Of a stretch of 64,000 bases of DNA, positions 54,201 to 62,697 are shown one piece after another. Each line of letters begins with the position of its first letter. Positions within the stretch are counted from its first letter, which is position 1. This stretch comes from Bacteroidia bacterium (GTDB taxonomy: Bacteria; Bacteroidota; Bacteroidia; SXHM01): the NCBI GenBank assembly GCA_022072225.1, contig JAJVIC010000013.1, positions 1 through 64,000 of the forward strand. The letters are read 5' to 3'. A program made the translations under genes and the position numbers. A model generated the notes under the pieces. It searched no databases. It saw only the letters and a list, made by a program, of their open reading frames with translations, and was not told the origin of the DNA.

Positions 54201-55636
54201 ACATGCTTGTCAGTTCCCGCCTGTATTATTTTATTCAGGGTCAGCGTACCTGCTGTAAACCCTGTGCTGCCAACTGTAATAGTTTTGCCTGATGCTAAGT
54301 TATTCGGTCCTGCACCAAAAGTAATTCCACCGGTTGAAGTGCAGTTCACTTGAATATTTCCGTTAAAATAACTTCGTACATTTCCAATGCTGAATGTGCC
54401 GCTTGAGCCGGTATTATTAATAACAACATCACCATTGTATGTCTGATTATTGGCGCTTGTATAATCAACTTGGTTGATATTAAATATTCCGTTTCCCGTA
54501 TTGCTAAAAACAACTTTCGACATAAAGGTATCAGGGTAGCTTAATGATAGTGGTAAAAACCCTGTGCCTGTATTTTCTATTTTCGTATATCCGTTAAACT
54601 TATTTTTTCCATAGGAATAAACCCCACCTGCACCATTCTGCACAATATGAAGACTGTCTTGAAAAAGGTTATAGGAGAAAGAAATTTTTGGTGCTGTGGC
54701 ATCAAGCACCCCCTTAATATTACTGTTCGTTATTGTAAAGGTGGTATTTGAAGGCAAACTAAAAATATGCTTTTCCGTACCCTGCTGATAAATTTTATTC
54801 AGCGTCAGTGTTCCTGCAGTAAACCCTGTACTGCCCACTGTTATCATTTTACCCGATGCTAAATAATTAATGCCATTCCCGAAAGTAATGCCCCCTGTTG
54901 AAGTGCAGTTTAATTCAATGTTACCGTTAAAATAGCTTCGTACATTTCCAATACTGAAGGTGCCGCTCGAACCGGTGTTATTAATTACAACATCACCATT
55001 GTAAGTCTGATTATTGGCGCTTGTATAATCAACTTGGTTGATATTAAAACCTCCAGTCCCGGTTTTGCTAAAAATAACTTTTGTATTAAATGTATCGGGG
55101 TATGATAATGCTAATAGAAGAGTACCGCTTCCAGTATTCTCCATATTCGCGTAACCATTGAACTTATTCTTCCCTGACGAAGTGCTCGACCCACTCCCCG
55201 TCTTCACCGCCAGCAAACTATCATTAAAAACACTGTTATAAAAAGTCAATGTCCCTGAGTTCACCCAGACAACAGCCCCAAACGTAGTTCCCGCAAACGT
55301 GCTTGTTCCACCCGTAGCATTCACCCTTCCGTTATTAATCGTTCCACCGTTAAAAGTAGCCGTGCCCGTTATGTTCAGTTGGTAACCGCCAAGGTTCAAT
55401 GTTCCGCTCGTCATCGTTAAATTAGTAACACCCGCCACCCCGTCATAAACAGGCTGGTTGCTTGTTGTTACAATGGTAACATTGTCCCCGCTGCCCGGCA
55501 CACCATTCGGTGTCCAGTTCGTTCCCGTTCCCCATGCTGTGGATGTAGTACCATTCCATGTATATGAAGTTGCATATGAATTTAGCGTGAAAAATATGAG
55601 AATGGGAATACTGATGATAGTCTGTGCTGCTTTCAT
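51242..55636 (-). CDS. Giant secreted repeat protein (matrix/adhesin-like), second of pair
   Basis: About 1464 aa from the ATG at 55636, which starts a signal peptide (MKAAQTIISIPILIFFTLNSYATS) behind AAGGA; an upstream GTG overlaps the previous stop. An N-terminal SYTWNGTTSTAW..G.NWTPNG module precedes about four beta-rich repeats of ~188 aa (FSYNLFQDSLH ... NGDV.FNNTGSSGT...FNGN). Two are identical over 327 bp at DNA level. A YVDGAVRKTGNDAFTFPVG domain follows, then a second copy of the N-terminal module, which ends abruptly at DFIGKMW. Very rich in G, N, S, T. No T9SS sorting domain. Predicted extracellular filament or matrix protein. Confidence 0.85.
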   Translation of the reverse strand: MKAAQTIISIPILIFFTLNSYATSYTWNGTTSTAWGTGTNWTPNGVPGSGDNVTIVTTSNQPVYDGVAGVTNLTMTSGTLNLGGYQLNITGTATFNGGTINNGRVNATGGTSTFAGTTFGAVVWVNSGTLTFYNSVFNDSLLAVKTGSGSSTSSGKNKFNGYANMENTGSGTLLLALSYPDTFNTKVIFSKTGTGGFNINQVDYTSANNQTYNGDVVINNTGSSGTFSIGNVRSYFNGNIELNCTSTGGITFGNGINYLASGKMITVGSTGFTAGTLTLNKIYQQGTEKHIFSLPSNTTFTITNSNIKGVLDATAPKISFSYNLFQDSLHIVQNGAGGVYSYGKNKFNGYTKIENTGTGFLPLSLSYPDTFMSKVVFSNTGNGIFNINQVDYTSANNQTYNGDVVINNTGSSGTFSIGNVRSYFNGNIQVNCTSTGGITFGAGPNNLASGKTITVGSTGFTAGTLTLNKIIQAGTDKHVFNLPANTTFTINNSTIKGVLDATAPKVSFSYNLFQDSLHMLQNGAGGVYSYGKNKFSGYTKIENTNTGTFLMSYFYADTFMTRAVFTNSGNGAMYITHSDGSGQNNHIYNGDVEFNNTGSSGTMYLANKSFYFNGNVVVNCTSSGGITFGNGPSYLASGKTVSIGSSGFTAGTLTLNKIIQSGTSKHSFTFTGTGGISISASKFNGVVNAAGPKVAFKTSTFGDSLLLTQNGSGGIYSYGGNKCSGYTKIENTNTGTFLMSYFYADTFMTRAVFTNSGNGAMYITHSDGSGQNNHIYNGDVEFNNTGSSGTMYLANKSFYFNGNVVVNCTSSGGITFGNGPSYLASGKTVSIGSTGLTAGTISLNKIIQSGSAAVSLTATGSGGISTGNSTWGGNFTTSAPNIYSTGNNKFTGKAIFTKTSNTANTWSGGNKFSDSLVIVNTGTSYVLMANGVGADTLLGHVKLNNTSSGTIYAGYNYNNLYYGNINVSQNVNFANGSGVAILKGSAAQTFNRLDAGTTPTDFKKLTIDKTANSNTFTLNKPIAISSQLTLTKGKAISTSTNYLNLADNATVSGVSNDSYVDGAVRKTGNDAFTFPVGKNGYYRKIGISAPSSTTDAYTAEYFTGNSSNLHSHGSKDGTLSMLNRKEYWNLDRNTGTSTVSVTLSWDSATSCGIDNVTNVKVSVWDGSTWKDKGNTATTGNVYIGTVTSGSAIGTFGTYALGTSGTLTCAPYSYVWNGSTSTAWNTTTNWTPNGYPEAADDATIVTATNQPLYSGVSGVNNLTMTSGTLNLDGYTLPITGTAYFNGGTINNGTINAIGSSTTFAGTTFGAAVNVNSADIYNTGSNVFNNKVKITKTSNTANTWTGGNTFNDSLIITNTGTNYIRLANTGSGDTYASHAVFHNTSSGAIYPAYAGTNTFSGNITLKGSGLFELGKGGGSIILNDENQYIRNVNGSVVHSFKIDKPGDYTTMFRRLNISNDFIGKMW
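53142..54032. repeat. Near-identical 327-bp duplicate, 564-bp period
   Basis: 53142-53468 recurs at 53706-54032 with no difference noticed by eye, inside the second giant gene; the spacing of 564 bp keeps frame (188 codons). Points to recent duplication or gene conversion. Confidence 0.85.
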
Positions 55637-55650
55637 ATCCTTATTTTTGG

Positions 55651-58600
55651 TTACCACATTTTACCGGTAAAATCATTAGAACTGTTCAACCTCCTGAACA
55701 TAGTAGTATAGTCTCCGGGCTTATCGATTTTAAATGAGTGAACAACACTTCCATTCACATTTCTTATGTATTGGTCTTCATCATTCAGTATGATGGAGCC
55801 TCCGCCTTTGCCCAATTCAAATATGACACTGCCTTTTAAAGTAATGTTGCCTGAGAAGGTGTTAGTTCCTGCGTATGCCGGATAAATTGCTCCAGAACTG
55901 GTGTTATGGAAAACAACATGGCTTGCATACGTATCTCCGCTTCCTGTATCGGCAAGACGGATGTAATTGGTTCCGGTATTGGTGATAATAAGGCTATCAT
56001 TAAACGTATTGCCGCCTGTCCATGTGTTGGCGGTGTTGCTTGTCTTTGTGATCTTTACTTTGTTGTTAAATACATTTGAACCTGTATTGTATACATCGGC
56101 TGAGTTTACGGTTACTGCTGCACCGAAAGTGGTTCCTGCAAAAGTGGTGGATGAGCCTGTTGCATTTATTGTTCCATTATTGATCGTTCCTCCATTGAAT
56201 GATGCTGTACCTGTTATGGGTAAAGTATATCCGTCAAGGTTTAGGGTGCCACTGGTCATGGTTATATTGTTTAAACCCTCTACTCCATTGTATTGTGGCT
56301 GGTTTGTTCCTGTAACAATGGTAGCATTATCTTCTGCCTGAGGGTACCCCATTGGAGTCCAGTTGGTAATTGTATTCCATACAGAAGAGGTTGAACCGTT
56401 CCATGTATAGGAATAGCTTTCGCAACTGAATGCTCCGGATGTGCCTAAAGTATAAGTACCGAATGTGCTGACAGCAGAACTGCTTATTACTGTTCCTTTG
56501 TAGACATTACCGGTAGTACCGCCATTACCTTTGTCTTTCCATGTAGTTCCATCCCAAACACAGACTTTTGTATTAGCTATATTGTCAATGGTGCAGGATG
56601 TAGCACTATCCCAACTGAGCGTAACATTTACATTGGTTGAACCAACTAAACGGTTTAGTATCCATAGTTCGTTGCGGCTTAATTTGTTTATAGAAGCATC
56701 TTTGCTGCTGTGAGCATAAATATTATTACTATTAACCATCATATATCTTGCTGCATATGAATCGGTAGTATTTGCCGGTGCCGATATAGCCAGGTGGCGG
56801 TATTTATTGTTTGCCCCGATTGGAAAAGTGAAAGCAGAATTACCTGTTTTAATCACAGTACCATCTACGTAACTGCTATCACTGGCTCCGCTGACGGTAA
56901 CACCATTTCCTATTACAAGAGGAAAGGTTGGTGTAGAAACAATATTACCTTTTACAAAAGTTAAGGTCTGTCCGCTTTGATCAAGTGTGCAGGTACTGAG
57001 CAAAGTTATTTTGCCGCTTGTCTTTTTAATTTTCACATTTCCGTTAAACTTATCCGTTGCGCTTGTTAATTCAAAATCCTGGTCGCTGCTTCCGCAAAAG
57101 AGCAGTTGAGCAGTACCACCTGTCCATGCAGTATTTACAATTACTTTACCTTTTGCTGCAAGTACTCCGGTATTAAAAGCTCCTTGCTCTAATTTTAAAA
57201 TATTATCAACTTTTAAAGTATCTGTTGAACTTGGCAAAACTAGATTACTCGAAGCTTTTGCTGTTACTTTATAAAAATTTACTCCACTGGCATTTACAGT
57301 AAACGTACCTGTATATGGATCAAAAACCGTAGTCCCTGTATTAGCATTAAACGTCCCTCCTGATCTGGTAAAAATGGTGGATGTAGATAATGATCCGCCT
57401 ACAAATAAATTACCTGTAGGTGCATTAAATGTTCCTGATGTAAGGGTAAAGATTTGAACTGCAAAATTAGTAGTACCTGAGGCTGCACTCACCGACCCAG
57501 ATGATTTGTTGATTTTTATTTTACAAGTTCGTCCAGCACTGCCATAAGTGTATGTTTGGTTGGCTGTCCCTGTAAAAATGATTTCAGCTCCCCCTGCCGA
57601 TGCTGCACTGCCCACAGTCAGGTTACCTTTAAATTGCCAATACCCGCTTGTTATAGTTCCCCCGGCATGTTCAAAATTACCTTCTGCTTTCACCGTATCT
57701 CCTGCCGCTGCGTTTATGGGATAGCCGCTCGGATTGTTAATTTTAATGTTATTGAATAAAGTTGAAGTAATAACGTCTATAGGGCTGGCAGCATTTTGGC
57801 ATGAATAATTTAAAAGCAATGTGCCGCTGTTATGATTAAAAGTCCCACCGCTATGCAATAGCTTGATGCTTGCATCATAAGCAGTATTCCCAGACAGGTC
57901 TAAATTTCCTGGCGGTGCGGTAAATGTTCCTGCATACAATCTGAACCCATACATCGCCAGATTTGTTGTGCCGCTTGCTGCTGTTACTGTTCCGGATGTT
58001 TTATTTACCGCTATCCAACAGGTACGTCCTGAACTACCATAAGTGTATGTTTGGTTGGCTGTACCTGTAAAAATGATCTCAGCTCCCCCTGCCGATGCTG
58101 CAGTGCCCACAGTCAGGTTACCTTTAAATTGCCAATACCCGCTTGTTATAGTTCCCCCGGCATGTTCAAAATTACCTTCTGCTTTCACCGTATCTCCTGC
58201 CGCTGCGTTTATGGGATAGCCGCTCGGATTGTTAATTTTAATGTTATTGAATAAAGTTGAAGTAATAACGTCTATAGGGCTGGCAGCATTTTGGCATGAA
58301 TAATTTAAAAGCAATGTGCCGCTGTTATGATTAAAAGTCCCACCGCTATGCAATAGCTTGATGCTTGCATCATAAGCAGTATTCCCAGACAGGTCTAAAT
58401 TTCCTGGCGGTGCGGTAAATGTTCCTGCATACAATCTGAACCCATACATCGCCAGATTTGTTGTGCCGCTTGCTGCTGTTACTGTTCCGGATGTTTTATT
58501 TACCGCTATCCAACAGGTACGTCCTGAACTACCATAAGTGTATGTTTGGTTGGCTGTACCTGTAAAAATGATCTCAGCTCCCCCTGCCGATGCTGCAGTG

Positions 58601-60783
58601 CCCACAGTCAGGTTACCTTTAAATTGCCAATACCCGCTTGTTATAGTTCCCCCGGCATGTTCAAAATTACCTTCTGCTTTCACCGTATCTCCTGCCGCTG
58701 CGTTTATGGGATAGCCGCTCGGATTGTTAATTTTAATGTTATTGAATAAAGTTGAAGTAATAACGTCTATAGGGCTGGCAGCATTTTGGCATGAATAATT
58801 TAAAAGCAATGTGCCGCTGTTATGATTAAAAGTCCCACCGCTATGCAATAGCTTGATGCTTGCATCATAAGCAGTATTCCCAGACAGGTCTAAATTTCCT
58901 GTCGGTGCGGTAAATGTTCCCGCATACAATCTGAACCCATACATCGCCAGATTTGTTGTACCGCTTGCTGCCGATACTGTTCCGGATGTTTTATTTACTA
59001 CTATCCAACAGGCTCTTCCTCCGCTCCCATAAGCATAGGTTTGGTTATTAGTGCCGGTAAAAATAACCTGCCCTGTACCTCCGATGCTACTATTTCCGAT
59101 TGTAAGGTTTCCCTTTAAGCTAAGATACCCGCTGCTTAGTGCCCCAGATGTTAGTTCTAAATTATTTTCCACTTTTACAGTATCACCAGATGCGATGCTA
59201 TAATTAAAGCCTCCCGGATTTATTTTCATATCGTAAAATGCTGTTGAGGTATTTACATCAAAGCTGTATGCAGAAGGCCAGCAGCCTGTTGGATCAATTA
59301 CTACTCGCCCGTTATTATGAGAATAAGTACCTGCTATATGTGTAAAAAGAACATATGTACCACAAAGATTTCCGCCAATTGAAAAATCGCCTGATGGTGC
59401 AGTAAAACTCCCTTGAACAAGTTTAAATCCTTGAGCATTAAGTGCAGTTGTTCCGCTTGCAGCAGTAACAGTTCCACTTGTTTTGTTTACGGTAACAACA
59501 GATAATCTTCCTGTTGTGTAAGCATAGGTTTGGTTATTGGTGCCGGTAAAAATAACCTGCCCTGTACCTCCGATGCTACTATTTCCGATTGTAAGGTTTC
59601 CTTTTAAGCTAAGATACCCGCTGCTTAGTGCCCCAGATGTTAGTTCTAAATTATTTTCCACTTTTACAGTATCACCAGATGCGATGCTATAATTAAAGCC
59701 TCCCGGATTTATTTTCATATCGTAAAATGCTGTTGAGGTATTTACATCAAAGCTGTATGCAGAAGGCCAGCAGCCTGTTGGGTCAATTACCACCCTGCCA
59801 TTATTATGCGTAAAAGTTCCTCCGCTTTGTGTAAAAACGGTATAGGTTCCGCAAAGATTACCGCCAATAGAAAAATCACCCGATGGAGCGGTAAATGTTC
59901 CTGAAATAATTTTAAATCCCTGCACGGCAAGTGAAGTTGTTCCACTTGCAGCACTTACTGTTCCCGAACTTTTGTTTAGTTCTACAGAAGCAGTTCTGCC
60001 AGATGAATAAGAATAAGTTTGTGAAGTTGTTCCCCATAAAATGAGCTTTGCCAATCCCCCGCTAGCATTAATTCCTACAGATAAATTACCCTTAACACTC
60101 CAACAGTTTCCACCCAGGTTTCCTGCTAAATGAGCAAAATTATTATCAGCCTTTACAGTATCAGCCGCAGCTGTGTTTACAGGCAATCCGTTTGAGTTTA
60201 TAATCAAATTATAAAACAAACTCCCCGTAATTACATTTATAATCTGCGTGGTAGGCCAGCAGCCCGTTGCATCAAAAGCAACAGCACCATTGTTATGACT
60301 GAAAGTGCCACCACTATGATTAAACTGTGTAATTGTTCCGCAAATAGAACCGCCAATAAATAAAGTATCGGTAGTAGAAGTAAATGTACCGCCACTCAGC
60401 GTAAAGTTACCTCCGTTAATATCAATCTTTACACTGCCACCTGTAAATGTACCACCTGCTACATTAAAATGAGAAGTACCCACAGTAACAACATATCCTC
60501 CCTGCGAAATAGTCCCTGAATACCCCGAACCAATATCAATACCTGCTACATTCACTGTTGCATTAATAGTGCAGTTTCCTGTTCCGTTACCATCAAACTT
60601 GGCTATATCTGAGCTGCCCGGTACGCTGGCACCTCCGGTTCCACCGCTTGTGGTGCTCCAGTTAGCAGTATTGTTCCAGTCGGTTGATGCGGTTGTTATC
60701 CAGAAGCGGTTGGCTGCTGATAATGAGAATACTGTGCAAAGTGTGCAAAGTAGAGTGGTGAGGAATATGTTTCTTTTTTTCAT
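55651..60783 (-). CDS. Giant secreted repeat protein (matrix/adhesin-like), first of pair
   Basis: 1710 aa. Signal peptide 1-24 (LCTLCTVFSLSAA), then RFWITTASTDWNNTANWSTTSGG, a start common in Bacteroidota surface proteins. About seven repeats of ~165 aa follow, each with GGTF.HN.G..., D-V-N/I-T-S..F(Y/N)(D/N)(M/I)KIN, GDTVK.E.N..., LKGNLT(I/V)G, IIFTGT.NQTY.YG and NKTSGTV.AASGTT. Three are nearly identical in DNA. The last 400 residues are the same YVDGTVIKTG / SYTWNGSTSS module found in the neighbour, ending in DFTGKMW. Probably a long beta-solenoid at the cell surface. Confidence 0.85.
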   Translation of the reverse strand: MKKRNIFLTTLLCTLCTVFSLSAANRFWITTASTDWNNTANWSTTSGGTGGASVPGSSDIAKFDGNGTGNCTINATVNVAGIDIGSGYSGTISQGGYVVTVGTSHFNVAGGTFTGGSVKIDINGGNFTLSGGTFTSTTDTLFIGGSICGTITQFNHSGGTFSHNNGAVAFDATGCWPTTQIINVITGSLFYNLIINSNGLPVNTAAADTVKADNNFAHLAGNLGGNCWSVKGNLSVGINASGGLAKLILWGTTSQTYSYSSGRTASVELNKSSGTVSAASGTTSLAVQGFKIISGTFTAPSGDFSIGGNLCGTYTVFTQSGGTFTHNNGRVVIDPTGCWPSAYSFDVNTSTAFYDMKINPGGFNYSIASGDTVKVENNLELTSGALSSGYLSLKGNLTIGNSSIGGTGQVIFTGTNNQTYAYTTGRLSVVTVNKTSGTVTAASGTTALNAQGFKLVQGSFTAPSGDFSIGGNLCGTYVLFTHIAGTYSHNNGRVVIDPTGCWPSAYSFDVNTSTAFYDMKINPGGFNYSIASGDTVKVENNLELTSGALSSGYLSLKGNLTIGNSSIGGTGQVIFTGTNNQTYAYGSGGRACWIVVNKTSGTVSAASGTTNLAMYGFRLYAGTFTAPTGNLDLSGNTAYDASIKLLHSGGTFNHNSGTLLLNYSCQNAASPIDVITSTLFNNIKINNPSGYPINAAAGDTVKAEGNFEHAGGTITSGYWQFKGNLTVGTAASAGGAEIIFTGTANQTYTYGSSGRTCWIAVNKTSGTVTAASGTTNLAMYGFRLYAGTFTAPPGNLDLSGNTAYDASIKLLHSGGTFNHNSGTLLLNYSCQNAASPIDVITSTLFNNIKINNPSGYPINAAAGDTVKAEGNFEHAGGTITSGYWQFKGNLTVGTAASAGGAEIIFTGTANQTYTYGSSGRTCWIAVNKTSGTVTAASGTTNLAMYGFRLYAGTFTAPPGNLDLSGNTAYDASIKLLHSGGTFNHNSGTLLLNYSCQNAASPIDVITSTLFNNIKINNPSGYPINAAAGDTVKAEGNFEHAGGTITSGYWQFKGNLTVGSAASAGGAEIIFTGTANQTYTYGSAGRTCKIKINKSSGSVSAASGTTNFAVQIFTLTSGTFNAPTGNLFVGGSLSTSTIFTRSGGTFNANTGTTVFDPYTGTFTVNASGVNFYKVTAKASSNLVLPSSTDTLKVDNILKLEQGAFNTGVLAAKGKVIVNTAWTGGTAQLLFCGSSDQDFELTSATDKFNGNVKIKKTSGKITLLSTCTLDQSGQTLTFVKGNIVSTPTFPLVIGNGVTVSGASDSSYVDGTVIKTGNSAFTFPIGANNKYRHLAISAPANTTDSYAARYMMVNSNNIYAHSSKDASINKLSRNELWILNRLVGSTNVNVTLSWDSATSCTIDNIANTKVCVWDGTTWKDKGNGGTTGNVYKGTVISSSAVSTFGTYTLGTSGAFSCESYSYTWNGSTSSVWNTITNWTPMGYPQAEDNATIVTGTNQPQYNGVEGLNNITMTSGTLNLDGYTLPITGTASFNGGTINNGTINATGSSTTFAGTTFGAAVTVNSADVYNTGSNVFNNKVKITKTSNTANTWTGGNTFNDSLIITNTGTNYIRLADTGSGDTYASHVVFHNTSSGAIYPAYAGTNTFSGNITLKGSVIFELGKGGGSIILNDEDQYIRNVNGSVVHSFKIDKPGDYTTMFRRLNSSNDFTGKMW
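57541..59025. repeat. Three near-identical 495-bp tandem repeats in a giant gene
   Basis: Copies start near 57541, 58036 and 58531, in frame (165 codons). Only a few scattered differences are visible (for example GATTTCAGC versus GATCTCAGC). Adjacent repeats at about 59040 and 59530 form a second, similar but distinct pair. An assembly could easily miscount these. Confidence 0.9.
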
Positions 60784-60817
60784 GCTGTATGTTTTTTACA
60801 GTATCAATGAATTCTCT

Positions 60818-61264
60818 TTATTGTGCGTTTGCTGATGACGGAGAGCTTCTGCTATCGTCATCATAGATCAACTTAACTTCTAAGTAAAATGTATTGCGAT
60901 GTTCAAAGGCTCCGGACGTGATGTATATTTTATCCTGATCTATAAAGCTGGAACCAATATTACCAGTGGTAGGTTGGTTAAAGTAGTATGTTTCATTCAA
61001 AAGATCGGCAGCACCAGCTGTTTTACCTAGCTTTACATCAGCACCTTTTACATGATTAAAGCTGCTCACATTTACTTCGGAGTTTACCATGTGAAGAGGG
61101 AAAGGCATCCCGGTTGTTGAGTCTCGTTCTGCATAAGGATTGTTGTTGGGCAACTCGCTAACCTGCATGGTAACAGAAGTAATTGACCCCGGAATTGTAT
61201 CTGTTTCCTGCCCTTTCAGTGTGGCAGAGAACAGTAGCAGTAGAATTGGAAAAATTTTTTTCAT
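60818..61264 (-). CDS. Small secreted beta protein, paralogue 4
   Basis: 148 aa. Signal peptide 1-18 (MKKIFPILLLLFSATLKG). The mature part shares the pattern of the three genes upstream: V.LGKTAGAADLLNETYYF ... IDQDKIYITSGAFEHRNTFYLEVKLIYDDDSRSS. Its end 34 bp before the first giant gene suggests one transcript. Most divergent member of the set. Family not recognised; immunoglobulin-like or jelly-roll fold is a guess from length and beta pattern. Confidence 0.75.
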   Translation of the reverse strand: MKKIFPILLLLFSATLKGQETDTIPGSITSVTMQVSELPNNNPYAERDSTTGMPFPLHMVNSEVNVSSFNHVKGADVKLGKTAGAADLLNETYYFNQPTTGNIGSSFIDQDKIYITSGAFEHRNTFYLEVKLIYDDDSRSSPSSANAQ

Positions 61265-61282
61265 AAACCTTGTTATAATATT

Positions 61283-61720
61283 TTACTGAATAAGATTACT
61301 TGCTCCTTGCTCAATACTGCCATCGGTTTTAATAACACCTGCGCCTATATAGTATTGTGGTCTTCCTCTAAACTTGCCTAAACCTAAAGTGATAGTATTT
61401 CCGGAGGAGGAGTAAGAAGTTCCGTCACTGAATGTTCCGTTGGAGCCAAAAGTGAATTCTTTGTAAAACACATCGTTGCTGCCTTCGCTGCTACCGAGCA
61501 GAACAGTTATTTTGCTGATGTTTTCATTGGATGCAAGTGTAACAGTGGCAGTGATGTCTTTTTCTTCGAGCTGCAAAAGACCTGCTTCCATGGTGTCAAG
61601 CAATGCCTGATCGGGATTGGTGTATTGCCAGGTGGCGGTTACAGCACCTACGCTTTGTGCAGAAGAATTGAAAATTAAAAAGGTAAAATTGAAAAGGAGA
61701 AGGATGGTTATATGTTTCAT
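61283..61720 (-). CDS. Small secreted beta protein, paralogue 3
   Basis: 145 aa. Signal peptide 1-21 (ending NSSAQ). Shared pattern: ISKITVLLGSSEGSNDVFYKEFTFG ... SSSGNTITLGLGKFRGRPQYYIGAGVI. It ends 18 bp before the next paralogue. No enzymatic motif, no sorting domain; predicted periplasmic or secreted. Confidence 0.75.
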   Translation of the reverse strand: MKHITILLLFNFTFLIFNSSAQSVGAVTATWQYTNPDQALLDTMEAGLLQLEEKDITATVTLASNENISKITVLLGSSEGSNDVFYKEFTFGSNGTFSDGTSYSSSGNTITLGLGKFRGRPQYYIGAGVIKTDGSIEQGASNLIQ

Positions 61721-61740
61721 GTAATTGGTTTTAGTTTATG

Positions 61741-61780
61741 AGATTGCTTCTCTTGCCCAAAGCAAGATCGCAATGACGGG
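61741..61780. repeat. AGATTGCTTC...CGCAATGACGG dispersed repeat
   Basis: Between paralogues 2 and 3; a second copy is at 62226-62272. A widespread interspersed element with the GCAATGACGG tail. Confidence 0.6.
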
Positions 61781-61783
61781 TAT

Positions 61784-62191
61784 TCAATTTCCTGTTGTAG
61801 TTACTGTGGATGAGGTTGTGTTATCAGTATATTGAAGTGTTGCTTCGGCATAAACGGTTCCTTTGTGTTTTACCTGGCCGAGGTTGATTGTTACTGTATT
61901 GCCGTTGATGACCATTCCGTTTTCGCCTGAGGTAAGGGGAAGGCTTTTTGAAACAATATCGCCTGTACCGGCACCGGTGCCAAGGCGCACTTTTACGAAA
62001 GCAACATCATTAGTGGTGCTAAGGTCCAGGTTCAGGGAGGCGGTGGATATCTTTGCTTTTTCGCCTGTACCGTAGGGCGAGTTAAGGGTTACTTTCTTTA
62101 TTTCAAGACTTAGGTTGTTGATGGTGGCGGGGGATTGGGCTTGTGAGCTACCTGCGGTGAAGAGAAAGAAGAGGAGGATTAGGTTTTTCAT
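61784..62191 (-). CDS. Small secreted beta protein, paralogue 2
   Basis: 135 aa. Signal peptide 1-18 (ending SSQAQ). The closest relative of paralogue 1: VAFVKVRLGTGAGTGDIVSKSLPL, then GNTVTINLGQVKHKGTVYAEATLQYTDNTTSSTVTT. Conserved LG..GAGDI and Y(A/V)E(A/V).L.YTDN strips define the family within this locus. It has a dispersed repeat on each side. Confidence 0.78.
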   Translation of the reverse strand: MKNLILLFFLFTAGSSQAQSPATINNLSLEIKKVTLNSPYGTGEKAKISTASLNLDLSTTNDVAFVKVRLGTGAGTGDIVSKSLPLTSGENGMVINGNTVTINLGQVKHKGTVYAEATLQYTDNTTSSTVTTTGN

Positions 62192-62225
62192 CGGGTTGGA
62201 TTATTGGTCAGTGGTTATTTTAATA

Positions 62226-62272
62226 AGATTGCTTCGTCCTTCGTCCTCGCAATGACGGACAACAGCAATGAC
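62226..62272. repeat. GATTGCTTCGTCCTTCGTCC...GCAATGACGG dispersed repeat
   Basis: Second member of the family at 61741-61780, with a duplicated AGCAATGACGG end; lies between paralogues 1 and 2. Confidence 0.65.
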
Positions 62273-62274
62273 GG

Positions 62275-62697
62275 TTAGTTATCTGATGTGGTGGAGGCTG
62301 ATGAGGTTGTATTATTGGTATATTCTAATTTCACCTCTGCATAGTAGGTACCCTGATGGGCAAACTTGCCGAGGCTGATGTATGCACTGTTGTTGCTTAT
62401 AATAAAGCCAGTGCCATCTGACAGAAAAGGGTAGGTTTGCTCGAGTATATCACCGGCACCGGAGGTGGTGCCCAGCTTTAGCTGCACTGCTGCCACGCTG
62501 TCGGTGGCGCTGAGGTGGAGTACTAATTTGGCAATACGGTTTTTACCTGCATCTGCCTGCGATAGCGGGTTTTTACCTAATATAGGGCTTACCTGCAGGG
62601 CAAGGCTATCTATTTGCGCAGGGCTTTGTGCTTGGGAAGAATTATAAAGCAGTGTGAACAGCATGCAGAGTATTAGTGGCAGTATTTTATTTTTCAT
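62275..62697 (-). CDS. Small secreted beta protein, paralogue 1
   Basis: 140 aa. Signal peptide 1-23 (ending NSSQAQ). Pattern: VAAVQLKLGTTSGAGDILEQTYPFLS, then NNSAYISLGKFAHQGTYYAEVKLEYTNNTTSSAS. First of four tandem paralogues leading to two giant repeat genes, all on the minus strand. No promoter box of the TAnnTTTG type was found immediately upstream, where the 21-bp minisatellite begins. Confidence 0.78.
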   Translation of the reverse strand: MKNKILPLILCMLFTLLYNSSQAQSPAQIDSLALQVSPILGKNPLSQADAGKNRIAKLVLHLSATDSVAAVQLKLGTTSGAGDILEQTYPFLSDGTGFIISNNSAYISLGKFAHQGTYYAEVKLEYTNNTTSSASTTSDN

